A stretch of DNA of 54,333 nt. Origin: Bacteroidales bacterium. Lineage in GTDB: Bacteria; Bacteroidota; Bacteroidia; Bacteroidales; GWA2-32-17. Below the pieces are notes generated by a model. It worked only from the letters and a program-made list of their open reading frames with translations, was not told where the DNA came from and made no database searches. The DNA is taken from the NCBI GenBank assembly GCA_026417155.1, contig JAOADU010000032.1:1-54333 (forward strand), in the 5' to 3' direction. Within the stretch, counting starts at the first letter, position 1, and each line of letters begins with the position of its first letter. Shown here piece by piece: positions 1 to 8,937 of the stretch. The position numbers and the translations under genes were made by a program.

Positions 1-2
1 TG

Positions 3-188
3 CTTACTGCATATAAGAGAATTCGTAAAAATGCTCGCAATGGCTTGGCTGTTGTTAAAGTACAACGTGATGCTTGTGGTGGTTGCTTTGCAAAAATTCC
101 TCCACAACGTCAGCTCGAAATACGCTCACGTAAAAAAATCATTGTTTGCGAATACTGTGGGCGAATATTAATTGACCCTGAATTGTAG
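3..188 (+). CDS. C4-type zinc-ribbon protein, C-terminal fragment
   Basis: This is the last 61 codons of a gene whose start lies before the window. The frame opening at base 3 reads through to a TAG at 186-188. The visible part carries two CxxC pairs, one in DACGGC and one in VCEYC, about 34 residues apart, followed by the ending GRILIDPEL. This is the typical C-terminal zinc ribbon of the family with a long N-terminal coiled coil followed by a four-cysteine zinc ribbon (zf-RING_7/DUF164 type). Members are widespread in Bacteroidota and poorly characterised; a nucleic-acid-binding role is often suggested. The coiled coil is not visible because it is outside the window. Its stop is five bases from the stop of the converging HNH gene. 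Confidence 0.8.
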   Translation, partial: LTAYKRIRKNARNGLAVVKVQRDACGGCFAKIPPQRQLEIRSRKKIIVCEYCGRILIDPEL

Positions 189-193
189 AATTA

Positions 194-784
194 CTATTTT
201 CTTTTCCACTTAATATGTCCGTTAATATTATATCGTTCGTAAGTTTCTAATATTTCTTCACAAAATTTTTCTGTTTTATAATCTCCAATATTTTTAGCAG
301 TTTCCCATAGTCTAATAAACATTTTTTTTCCACTTTCAGTTTGATTGTAATTCTTTTTTCTAAAATTACATACTGAACATAGTGTTTGACCGTTTTCAAA
401 AGTTGCTTTCCCTCCTTTGTCTTTCGGTAGAATATGGTCTATATGTAATTCGTAGCCTTCATTTGCAGTTCTACCACAAATAACACATTTATAATTATCT
501 CTTTCTAATATTTTTTGCTTAATTTCGGTTGAAAAGTCTTCTACTTCTATATTATTTACAAAATTTGGGTCGTATTTATAGATTCCCTTTTTTACTTTAA
601 TAAGATAACCTTCTTGGTGAAGTTTTCTTATAGATCTCCATACATCACGTGGTTTTCTTTGATAAAGTGAAAAATACTTTTCTTCAACCCAATCAACTAC
701 AGGTCCATGTGTTAATTCTACATTAGGATGATTCTTAAAAAATTCCAAAACTAAATCACTAATACTTATTTTAAGTTTATTCAT
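194..784 (-). CDS. HNH endonuclease with N-terminal winged helix, probable restriction enzyme
   Basis: A 196-residue protein. Residues about 100-140 form a zinc-containing HNH nuclease fold: CxxC at 100/103, the HIDH motif at 114-117 with the catalytic D-H pair, a conserved Asn near 131 and a second CxxC at 136/139. Residues about 1-75 look like a winged-helix DNA-binding domain, with a helix-rich start and the stretch DVWRSIRKLHQEGYLIKVKKG resembling a recognition helix plus wing. It starts at ATG 784, 17 bases after the stop of the DNA methyltransferase gene on the same strand. That pairing makes a type II restriction endonuclease the best reading; cleavage would follow the methyltransferase's target site, which cannot be read from sequence. 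A homing-type or repair HNH protein is the less likely alternative. Confidence 0.75.
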   Translation of the reverse strand: MNKLKISISDLVLEFFKNHPNVELTHGPVVDWVEEKYFSLYQRKPRDVWRSIRKLHQEGYLIKVKKGIYKYDPNFVNNIEVEDFSTEIKQKILERDNYKCVICGRTANEGYELHIDHILPKDKGGKATFENGQTLCSVCNFRKKNYNQTESGKKMFIRLWETAKNIGDYKTEKFCEEILETYERYNINGHIKWKRK

Positions 785-801
785 ATATGCTAAATTTAAT
801 T

Positions 802-1662
802 TTAAAAAAGAAGTTTAGTTTCATTTATAATTCTTTGTTTTGCTAATCCACAATATTTTTTATCTATTTCAAGCCCAATTGAATACCTATTGGTATTGTT
901 TGCAGCAATTAGAGTTGTTCCGCTACCAACAAAAGGGTCAAATATTATATCATCGATATAGCTGAAAAGTTTTATACATCTAAATGGAAGTTCTAATGGA
1001 AAAGGTGCTGGATGACCAATTCTTTTTTTACTTTCTCCGTTAAATGTCCAGAGTCCATTTGTCCAGTCCATAAATTCTTTTTTTGTTATATCAGATATTT
1101 TAGAACCGAAAGTTTTTTTCCATTCATCTTTATACAAAACAACTATAAGTTCTACAGGAGATATTACATAAGGAGCTGTCGCTGAAAGCCATGAACCCCA
1201 AGCAGTTCTTCGAGAAATATTTCCTTCATTCCAAATTATTGTAGAATGATATTTCCAACCTACTTTTTGTGCTAAGATGGTCAAATCGGCACCCACACTT
1301 CTTTGACCACCTTTGTTTTTATCTAATGGAATATTTAAACAAAATCTACATTGTTTTTTTGCCCATCTGAAACAATTTTGCATCCATTGTTCAGAAAAAA
1401 TAAGATATTCTTCATAATTTAGATCATCATGATGTGAATTATATTTAATATCGACATTATATGGAGGAGATGTAATAATTAAGTCAAATATTTCTTCATC
1501 GAAAATATTTTTGTTTAAAGCATCTTCGTTTAATAGTAAAGATTTTTTATGATGCAGAATATTTTTTTCGTTGTTTTCGTATTTGTTGAGAATTGAACTA
1601 TGTATGAAAGAATTAGTGTTTAATTCATTATTACATGCATTATGAAAACTAGTATTATTCAT
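802..1662 (-). CDS. Site-specific DNA methyltransferase, beta-type motif order
   Basis: A 286-residue amino-methyltransferase that transfers methyl from S-adenosylmethionine to an exocyclic amino group in DNA. The catalytic motif IV TSPPYN is near residues 64-69, and the SAM-binding motif FVGSGTT is near 244-250, so the order is catalytic motif, target-recognition region, SAM motif (beta class). SPPY is most common in N4-cytosine enzymes but also occurs in N6-adenine ones, so the modified base is uncertain. The frame is open up to an ATG at 1734, but a good promoter (TTTG-N20-TACATTTG) lies at 1735-1704, inside that extension, so the ATG at 1662 (MNNTSFHN) is the better start. The HNH nuclease gene follows after 17 bases, giving methyltransferase-first order, which would protect host DNA before the nuclease appears. 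Confidence 0.85.
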   Translation of the reverse strand: MNNTSFHNACNNELNTNSFIHSSILNKYENNEKNILHHKKSLLLNEDALNKNIFDEEIFDLIITSPPYNVDIKYNSHHDDLNYEEYLIFSEQWMQNCFRWAKKQCRFCLNIPLDKNKGGQRSVGADLTILAQKVGWKYHSTIIWNEGNISRRTAWGSWLSATAPYVISPVELIVVLYKDEWKKTFGSKISDITKKEFMDWTNGLWTFNGESKKRIGHPAPFPLELPFRCIKLFSYIDDIIFDPFVGSGTTLIAANNTNRYSIGLEIDKKYCGLAKQRIINETKLLF

Positions 1663-1703
1663 TTTGAAATAATGATAAAAGCTTTGTTTATTCAATAAAT
1701 AAA

Positions 1704-1735
1704 CAAATGTACGAATATTTACAAACTTTAGCAAA
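1704..1735 (-). promoter_or_regulatory. Promoter of the methyltransferase-HNH pair
   Basis: On the minus strand, TTTG (1735-1732) is followed after 20 bases by TACATTTG (1711-1704), matching the Bacteroidota pattern TTTG-N19/21-TAnnTTTG. Transcription would begin near 1697, leaving a leader of about 35 bases before the ATG at 1662. Confidence 0.6.
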
Positions 1736-1798
1736 AAGGAATTTAGAAATATTTTAGAATTTTAAGTGCTAATTTAAGCATTTACAAAATTTTTATTG

Positions 1799-1806
1799 TA
1801 AATTTG
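1799..1806 (+). promoter_or_regulatory. -7 element before the alpha-2-macroglobulin gene
   Basis: TAAATTTG fits the Bacteroidota -7 consensus TAnnTTTG. No clear TTTG is seen about 20 bases upstream. Its last three bases are the TTG that could be mistaken for a start codon; the first ATG is at 1822, giving a leader of only about 10 bases. Confidence 0.45.
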
Positions 1807-1821
1807 AAAAAATCTTATTTT

Positions 1822-4800
1822 ATGAAAACAAAGCAATTAGTCATAATTATTTCTATTTTGTTAGTATTAATTATTGCTGTTTTTTTTATTACTCAATGGC
1901 TAAAAGCAGGTAAAAAGGAAGTTTCAAAATATGAAGATTATGCTGAATATATTTCAGCTTTTACCTCGGGATACGTTTCTAAGAATTCAGATATAGTAGT
2001 TGAATTTAATTATGCTATTAACTTAAACAAAGCCTTGGATGAAAAGCAATTGAAAAATTACTTTATTATTGAACCCAATGTTAATGGCACTATTTATTGG
2101 AAAAACGAGCGAACATTAGCTTTTCGACCCGAAAAACCTTTTGAATATAATAAACAATATTATGTAACACTTAAATTAAAAGAACTTTTATTAGAAGATT
2201 TCAAATTAAAAGATTTTGTTTTTTCATTCAGCATTATTCCGCAAACAATTACAATGGATGAATATAAAGTTAAAACAATAAACGATAACGATTATACATG
2301 GCAATCCGTAACAACATTGATTAAACTAAATGATAACGAAGATTTAGAACTATTGAAATCGTGCTTTAGCGTTAAATTAAACAACAAACAATTGTCGTTT
2401 AAACTATTAAATTTAGAAAACACAACTTATCAATTAACGATCGATAGTATAAAAAGAACAAACAATGAACAACAGCTATTAATAACATGCCAGGCCAACA
2501 AACTCGGTATTGATAATACAATTGAAAAATTTATAAAAATTCCGGCAATTAGCAATTTTCAACTACTCGATGTATTTGTAAATCAATATCCCGAACAGAC
2601 TATCACTATGGTTTTTTCTGATCCAATTGATACTTGGCAGAATTTAGGCGGATTAATTACTATATCGCCCGAAACACCTTTGCGATATTCTATTGATAGA
2701 AACATGGTTTATTTATATCCCACAGAATTAACTATTGGAGACTTTAACCTTAATGTATTCAGCGGGATACTTAATACAAAAAAACAAAAATTATTGATCA
2801 ATCAACCATATTCATTTCCTATAACATTTTTTGATATTAAACCTCAAGTAAAATTTGCCGACGATGGGTTTATCATTCCTACTCATGCGCAAGGAAGCCT
2901 AATACCTATACTTACAATGAACCTAAAAGAATTGGATATCAGAATTATTCAAATATATGAAAATAACGTTTTACAATTCTTACAAAATAACAAATACGAC
3001 GAAAGTAACGAACTCCGTAGAGTTGGTAAGATAGTTTATCAGGGTACCATATCATTAAACATTAATAATCAAGATAAGAATAATTGGAAACGTCATAATC
3101 TTGATATTTCAAAGTTTATTAAAGCCGATCCGGGCTCTATGTACCGAATATCTTTAGGTTTTCGACAACATCAAACTCTTTATGATTGTAACAAAGCCAT
3201 AAAAGCAAATGATACTGATATTGAAAATAGTTTCGATTATTTCGACTACAGTTATTATTACGAAGATTATTATTACAACGAAGACGATTACGAAAGCTAT
3301 TGGGAAAATGTAGATAATCCTTGTCATAAGGCATACTACGGAAGTCGTCGCTGTGTGTCGAAGAATGTATATGCTTCCGATATTGCACTTATTGCAAAAA
3401 AAACTCCGGCAAATCAGCTATATGTTTTTGCTTCCGACGTTAAGACCGCTGAACCATTAGCTGGTGTTGAAGTTGAAATTTACAATTATCCAAAGCAGCT
3501 ATTAGAAAAAGCAGTTACTGATGGAGATGGGAAAGTAATATTCAATTTAAAAGATGAACCATCGTTTGTTATTGCTAAGAAACAAAACATGCGTTCATAC
3601 TTAAAGTTGAGCTCAGAACTATCTTTGTCAATGGCATCATTTGATGTTTCTGGTCAGAGTATAATAAATGGTCTTAATGGTTTTATATTTGGCGAACGGG
3701 GTGTTTGGCGTCCTGGCGATAGCCTTTATTTTACATTTATATTGCAAGACAACGCAAATAATTTGCCAGCAAGGCAACCAATAATTTTTGAACTGCTCGA
3801 TCCATCCAGAAATATTGTAAAAAAACAGATTTTTACTAAAAACGAAAGCAACGTTTATGTTTTCAGAACCGCAACAGAGCCCGATGCTCTTACCGGCGAT
3901 TATTTATTACAAGTAAAAATAGCTAAAGCAGTATTTACTAAAACCGTGAAAATAGAAACCGTTAAGCCCAATCGTCTTAAAATTAGTCTTAAAACACTAC
4001 GAGAGCCAATAATTCCATCTGAAAATACCGAAATTACACTTCATTCCGAATGGTTGCATGGAGCAATGGCATCTGGCTTGAAAGCACAAGTTGACATGAT
4101 GTTAGTTCCACAAAAAACAACATTTAAAGGTTTTGACGATTATACGTTCGACGATATTACAAAAAAATATAGTCCCGAGCAGCAAACAATATTCAATAAT
4201 TCTCTTGATGAGCAAGGGAATGCAATCATAAAACCACAATTTAATATTAAAGACGAAGCTCCTGGTATGATGAAAGCAATATTTACAACAAAAGTATTCG
4301 AAAAAGGCGGAGAATTTAGTATTGATCAAACTTCTTTCTTATATTGCCCATACAATACATTTGTTGGTTTTAGAGTAAAAGAAGATGATAAAGACTATAA
4401 CATATTATATACCGATAAAAATCATTCTGTAAGTATTGTTGCAATTGATACAAAAGGTAAACTTGAAACCTCGGCACGTGAAGTGGAAATTAAACTATAT
4501 AAACTCGATTGGCGGTGGTGGTGGGATCAAACCGACGAATACTTTGATTTGAATTATCGAGGATATTCCGATGTTCGTATAGTAGAAACTGATACAATTA
4601 CTGTAAATAACGGTAAAGCGCAATGGAATTTACGCATCAATAAACCCAATTATGGAAGATTTTTGCTTGTAGTAAAAGACTTAGAAAGCTTACATTCGTC
4701 GTCACGAATTCTTTATATTGATTGGAGCGATTGGAAACGACGCGTAACTACCGAACACGAACAAGCTTCAACTCAACTTGTTTTTGCTACGGATAAAGAT

Positions 4801-7374
4801 ACTTATAAGGTAAATGAAGAAGTTATAGTTAGTTTCCCTGGCGGAAGTAATGGACGTGCATTGTTATCTATCGAAAATAGCAAAGGTGTTTTGCATTACG
4901 AGTGGATAAAAACCGTTAGTGGAATCAATACCTATAGGTTTAAAGCAAGTCCCGATATGTCGCCCAATGTATATATTTCCATTACATTGTTACAAGCATA
5001 CAATAATACTGAAAATGATAAACCGATACGATTGTATGGAATCAAAAATATTTCTATAGAAAATCCTGAATCAAAGTTGTTCCCGGTTATACAAATGCCG
5101 AATGAATTAAGATCAGAAAACACTTGTCAAATAAATATAAGCGAAAAGAATGGCAAAGAAATGTTTTACACCTTAGCAATTGTAGATGAAGGCTTACTTG
5201 CTTTAACACGATATAAAACCCCCGATCCGTGGAATCATTTTTATGCAAAAGTAGCTTATCAATTTATTCAATGGGATTTGTACGATTATTTCATAAAAGG
5301 TCTTACAGGCAAACTAATGAACATTATAGGAATTGGTGGCGACACATACGAAGAAGCACTCGATATTGTCGAAGCCCAAAAGGCAAAACGTTTTAAACCC
5401 ATGGTCATTTTTGAAGGACCAATTCATCTAAAACCAGGCAAAAAACAAACTCATACTATTAAATTACCCAATTATATGGGTGAAGTTAGAGTTATGGTTG
5501 TTGCTCGTTATAAAAATTCTTATGGTTCTGCCGAAAAACAGGCTAAAGTTATCAAGCCATTAGTTGTTATGCCTTCATTACCGAGAATTTTATCGGTTGA
5601 AGATAAAATTATAATGCCAGTGTCTGTATTTGCTTACGATAAAAATATAAAAAATGCCACAATTATGGTTAAAGTAAGCGGACCAATAATGATTGATGGT
5701 AAGAATCAGGAAACCATAGCATTGCCATTTCAGACCGAAAAAAATGTATTTTTCAATATTAAAGCTGGCAAAACTGAAGGCATGGCCAAAATAGAAGTTA
5801 TTGCTAAATCAGCCTCAGAACAATCAGTATCAACTATTGATATTTATGTCCGCAATCCCAATCCTTTTGTTACTGAGGCTAAGGGTTGGGTAGTAGAACA
5901 AGGAAAATCACTTTCTATTGATTTGAAACCTAAAGGGGTAGAAAACACTAATTTTACAACATTGGAAATAAGTGCCATACCACCACTGAATCTCGAAAAA
6001 CATCTAAATTATTTAATTTCTTATCCTCATGGTTGTATAGAACAAATTGTGTCAGGTGCATTTCCTCAATTATATTTGTCAACATTAATAGATTTGAATC
6101 CATCGCAATTAAAAGAAATAGAGTTTAACGTAAAAAGCGTAATACAACGATTAGTTAAATATCAAACATCTATGGGTGGCTTTTCCTATTGGCCTGGCAA
6201 TCAAAATGTAGAAGAATGGTTAACATCGTATACAGGACATTTTTTAATCGAAGCACAAAAGGCAGGATATAATATACCATCGTCAATGATTTCAAAATGG
6301 AAAAAATATCAAAAACAAGCTGCACAACAGTGGTACAATAAAGGTCCTGTTTCGCAATACATACAGGCTTATCGTTTATATACATTAGCTTTAATAGGTG
6401 ACGCTGAAATTAATTCAATGAATCGATTGGCAAGTGAAACAACAATAGCCGATATTGCTGCATATCCATTGGCTGCGGCGTATGCATTAACTGGAAGAAC
6501 AAAAATTGCCAATCAATTGATAAATAAACGAGCACTTACATTTAACCAAAACTTGTATTACGATATTTACGGAAGCGAGATGCGCGAAAAATCGTTTGTA
6601 GCAATGTCTTATGTAGCTATGTCGAATAAAACGCAAGCGTTCAAGTATATTAAGGAAATATCCTCTATGCTTTCATCGAATACATGGTATAGTACACAGT
6701 CGCTTTCATTTGCATTAATTGCTTGTGCCAACTACCTACAAGGAGAACGATTACGATCGCCCATGCGAATCGAATATACCATCAACAATAAACCAAAAAA
6801 ACAATATGAAAGCATGAAATATTTTTATTCAGTAAAACTCGATAATGCAAATGCGAATAACAATATGTCAATCCAAAACATATCATCTTTCCCCGTTTAT
6901 GTTCAATCTATTAGTAAAGGGGTATTGCCCATAGGAACAGAAAGTTCATACGAAAACAAAATTAAGTTGGAATTTATGTACCAAAATTATACTGGCATGT
7001 CGGTTGAATGGAATAAGGTTACACAAACAGAAAACCTCAATGCTGTTATTCAGGTAACGAATAATTCTAACGAAACTCTTAATCGCTTGGCACTTACCTA
7101 TACAGTTCCATCGGGCTGGGAAATATTGAACGATAGACTTAACGAGACTTCTTTTACACAAAACGAAAATTTTGAATATAAAGATATACGCGACGATAAA
7201 GTTATGTATTATTTTTCGTTACAGCCTCGCGAAACAAAAAAATTTATCGTACCTGTCAATGCAAGTTTTGCAGGACGATTTTATCATCCTATGATTATTT
7301 GTGAAGATATGTACAATTACGATACACGAGCTCAAATTAAAGGTATGTGGGTTGAAGTACAGAAATCGTTTTGA
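1822..7374 (+). CDS. Bacterial alpha-2-macroglobulin family protein with intact thioester motif
   Basis: An 1850-residue envelope protein, slightly longer than the common bacterial length of roughly 1600-1700. An N-terminal hydrophobic segment (about residues 5-27) ends in WLKAGKK and no lipobox Cys, so it is more likely a membrane-anchored signal than a lipoprotein. Immunoglobulin-like macroglobulin domains follow. The thioester motif CIEQ is intact, with Cys near residue 1405 in PHGCIEQ, followed by the helical thioester domain containing GGFSYWPG. Known role: broad protease traps in the periplasm, often paired with penicillin-binding protein 1C; a pbpC lies about 16 kb away here. The ATG at 1822 is preferred over TTG 1804, which belongs to a promoter box. 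The TGA stop overlaps the ATG of the kinase gene downstream. Confidence 0.93.
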   Translation: MKTKQLVIIISILLVLIIAVFFITQWLKAGKKEVSKYEDYAEYISAFTSGYVSKNSDIVVEFNYAINLNKALDEKQLKNYFIIEPNVNGTIYWKNERTLAFRPEKPFEYNKQYYVTLKLKELLLEDFKLKDFVFSFSIIPQTITMDEYKVKTINDNDYTWQSVTTLIKLNDNEDLELLKSCFSVKLNNKQLSFKLLNLENTTYQLTIDSIKRTNNEQQLLITCQANKLGIDNTIEKFIKIPAISNFQLLDVFVNQYPEQTITMVFSDPIDTWQNLGGLITISPETPLRYSIDRNMVYLYPTELTIGDFNLNVFSGILNTKKQKLLINQPYSFPITFFDIKPQVKFADDGFIIPTHAQGSLIPILTMNLKELDIRIIQIYENNVLQFLQNNKYDESNELRRVGKIVYQGTISLNINNQDKNNWKRHNLDISKFIKADPGSMYRISLGFRQHQTLYDCNKAIKANDTDIENSFDYFDYSYYYEDYYYNEDDYESYWENVDNPCHKAYYGSRRCVSKNVYASDIALIAKKTPANQLYVFASDVKTAEPLAGVEVEIYNYPKQLLEKAVTDGDGKVIFNLKDEPSFVIAKKQNMRSYLKLSSELSLSMASFDVSGQSIINGLNGFIFGERGVWRPGDSLYFTFILQDNANNLPARQPIIFELLDPSRNIVKKQIFTKNESNVYVFRTATEPDALTGDYLLQVKIAKAVFTKTVKIETVKPNRLKISLKTLREPIIPSENTEITLHSEWLHGAMASGLKAQVDMMLVPQKTTFKGFDDYTFDDITKKYSPEQQTIFNNSLDEQGNAIIKPQFNIKDEAPGMMKAIFTTKVFEKGGEFSIDQTSFLYCPYNTFVGFRVKEDDKDYNILYTDKNHSVSIVAIDTKGKLETSAREVEIKLYKLDWRWWWDQTDEYFDLNYRGYSDVRIVETDTITVNNGKAQWNLRINKPNYGRFLLVVKDLESLHSSSRILYIDWSDWKRRVTTEHEQASTQLVFATDKDTYKVNEEVIVSFPGGSNGRALLSIENSKGVLHYEWIKTVSGINTYRFKASPDMSPNVYISITLLQAYNNTENDKPIRLYGIKNISIENPESKLFPVIQMPNELRSENTCQINISEKNGKEMFYTLAIVDEGLLALTRYKTPDPWNHFYAKVAYQFIQWDLYDYFIKGLTGKLMNIIGIGGDTYEEALDIVEAQKAKRFKPMVIFEGPIHLKPGKKQTHTIKLPNYMGEVRVMVVARYKNSYGSAEKQAKVIKPLVVMPSLPRILSVEDKIIMPVSVFAYDKNIKNATIMVKVSGPIMIDGKNQETIALPFQTEKNVFFNIKAGKTEGMAKIEVIAKSASEQSVSTIDIYVRNPNPFVTEAKGWVVEQGKSLSIDLKPKGVENTNFTTLEISAIPPLNLEKHLNYLISYPHGCIEQIVSGAFPQLYLSTLIDLNPSQLKEIEFNVKSVIQRLVKYQTSMGGFSYWPGNQNVEEWLTSYTGHFLIEAQKAGYNIPSSMISKWKKYQKQAAQQWYNKGPVSQYIQAYRLYTLALIGDAEINSMNRLASETTIADIAAYPLAAAYALTGRTKIANQLINKRALTFNQNLYYDIYGSEMREKSFVAMSYVAMSNKTQAFKYIKEISSMLSSNTWYSTQSLSFALIACANYLQGERLRSPMRIEYTINNKPKKQYESMKYFYSVKLDNANANNNMSIQNISSFPVYVQSISKGVLPIGTESSYENKIKLEFMYQNYTGMSVEWNKVTQTENLNAVIQVTNNSNETLNRLALTYTVPSGWEILNDRLNETSFTQNENFEYKDIRDDKVMYYFSLQPRETKKFIVPVNASFAGRFYHPMIICEDMYNYDTRAQIKGMWVEVQKSF

Positions 7375-8204
7375 TGTTTGAATTTGTTTTCGGTGGCGAA
7401 ATTTATCAGTGGAATAACACGCTAAAACCATTTCATAAAGGTAGGTTTAGTGTAACATATCTGTTAAAAGGCAGGTACAACAATTGTTTAATTAAAAAGT
7501 ATGCACCATTAAAAAATGATAATCAATTTGAACATCAACGATTTGTTAAACAAAAAGATATTTATCAATGCGTGTATCCAAATGAAGAAGTTTTATTGAT
7601 TGAAAATCAATGGGGCTTGTTTTTTGTAAGAAATTTTTTTAATGGACAAACACTCGATAAAGTTAAATTAAATGAAGATCAAGTAATTCAAATCTTAAAT
7701 GATCTATCGAACCAACTCAAAAAACTACATACATTTGGCTATTTACATACCGACATTAAACCAACCAATCTCTTATTACTTGAAAATACTGTAAAAATTC
7801 TCGACTTTGGTAGTTGTATTCCTATGAATTTTGAGCAACCTCAACATTATATTGTACCATTTACAATGATTTATGCACCTCCAGAAATGATTTTGAATCG
7901 TTATTATTTATGTAATCGAAGTAGTGATTTTTATATGTGGGGCATGTTGGCATTTTATTTATTTACAAGAAAACCTCCTTTCGATCATTGCAATCCAATT
8001 ATATTAATGCATCAGCAGTTAAATACATTCCCACCATACGAAAAAATAAAAAATTTATATTGGAAATCAGTTATAATATCAGCAACTTACAAAGAACCAT
8101 TTTCAAAACCTCCGCATAAAATTAGTTTATCAGAAATTGATGAAAAATTAAAACAAATGATTAATAAACGTGAAGAATTATTAACTCAACTAAAATTTTT
8201 TTAA
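7374..8204 (+). CDS. Small serine/threonine protein kinase
   Basis: A 276-residue protein that is essentially only a kinase domain. The catalytic loop is HTDIKPTN (catalytic Asp near residue 127), the metal-binding DFG follows in ILDFGSC, and YAPPEM is the APE-like motif, with a conserved Asp in SSDFYMWG of the C-lobe. The arginine of the usual HRD is replaced by Thr, making it a non-RD kinase, which usually does not need activation-loop phosphorylation. The glycine-rich loop is reduced (KGRFSVTY) but a lysine pair in LIKKYAP may serve as the ATP-anchoring Lys. There is no transmembrane segment or sensor domain. The ATG overlaps the macroglobulin stop (TGATG), so the two are likely translationally coupled. 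Substrate unknown; it may instead phosphorylate a small molecule. Confidence 0.85.
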   Translation: MFEFVFGGEIYQWNNTLKPFHKGRFSVTYLLKGRYNNCLIKKYAPLKNDNQFEHQRFVKQKDIYQCVYPNEEVLLIENQWGLFFVRNFFNGQTLDKVKLNEDQVIQILNDLSNQLKKLHTFGYLHTDIKPTNLLLLENTVKILDFGSCIPMNFEQPQHYIVPFTMIYAPPEMILNRYYLCNRSSDFYMWGMLAFYLFTRKPPFDHCNPIILMHQQLNTFPPYEKIKNLYWKSVIISATYKEPFSKPPHKISLSEIDEKLKQMINKREELLTQLKFF

Positions 8205-8935
8205 TATTTACCAAAAAGGAAAAAGACACCAAATTGTAAACTGCGACTATCTAAGTAATTGTGTAAGTAGCTCTCTTTTTCTTCTACTTGTTCAAAAGCA
8301 TCAGTCAATCGAATAGAATAACGAATACTATGGCGACTACGTAAAACTTCATTATATGAAATATTTATGCCAAGAAAATCTGCAATAATAAATTGCAAAC
8401 CTGCACTAAATCCTAAATATCCCATTGTATTCATTCGTGTACGGTAGTTTACTTCAACCCATTTATTGTTTAATTCGCTATAATACAAATCAATAGCAGG
8501 TATACTAAACCCCCTTAATCCGGCATTTGCTTCACCATAAATATTTATTAAAAAGTTATTTTCTGAAACAACTATGGGAATATTTTGTACTATATTAAGT
8601 CCCCATCGTGTGGAAGCATAACGACCTTTAACTTTATAATCATCGGCAAGGGCAAATTGTGCAAAGGCTTCTTTGTTGAAATTGTAACGATCTATTTGGA
8701 TATTAATTCCGATTCCAAACCCATGCGTAATGATATGATTATAATCGAAACCAATAAAATATCCGTTTTTGGCAAATAAGCCCGATTCATCGGTACGCTT
8801 CATGTCATCGTTCGACATGATATTTCCTGCGGTTATTTTCAAATAGCCACATTTATCTAAATATTTAATATCGAATTGGGCAATTAGCCAACTATTTATT
8901 AAGGTCAATGCTAATACTAAAAATGTTGTTTTCAT
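8201..8935 (-). CDS. Exported protein, probable small outer-membrane beta-barrel
   Basis: A 244-residue protein with a clear signal peptide (about residues 1-19, ending WLIAQ). The remainder alternates polar and hydrophobic residues with Gly/Tyr-rich strands such as GYFIGFDYNHIITHGFGIGINIQ, and ends with a strand finishing in phenylalanines (LQFGVFFLFGKY), typical of outer-membrane barrels in Bacteroidota. I do not recognise a named family. It begins two bases after the PKD lipoprotein gene on the same strand, so the pair is likely co-transcribed and may work together at the outer membrane. Its stop codon uses the same TTAA (8201-8204) as the converging kinase gene. Confidence 0.7.
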   Translation of the reverse strand: MKTTFLVLALTLINSWLIAQFDIKYLDKCGYLKITAGNIMSNDDMKRTDESGLFAKNGYFIGFDYNHIITHGFGIGINIQIDRYNFNKEAFAQFALADDYKVKGRYASTRWGLNIVQNIPIVVSENNFLINIYGEANAGLRGFSIPAIDLYYSELNNKWVEVNYRTRMNTMGYLGFSAGLQFIIADFLGINISYNEVLRSRHSIRYSIRLTDAFEQVEEKESYLHNYLDSRSLQFGVFFLFGKY

Positions 8936-8937
8936 AA

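Noticed and set aside
3137-3388. Antisense reading frame of 83 residues inside the macroglobulin gene
   Set aside because: It has no recognisable domain and lies wholly opposite a well-supported coding region with clear conserved motifs.
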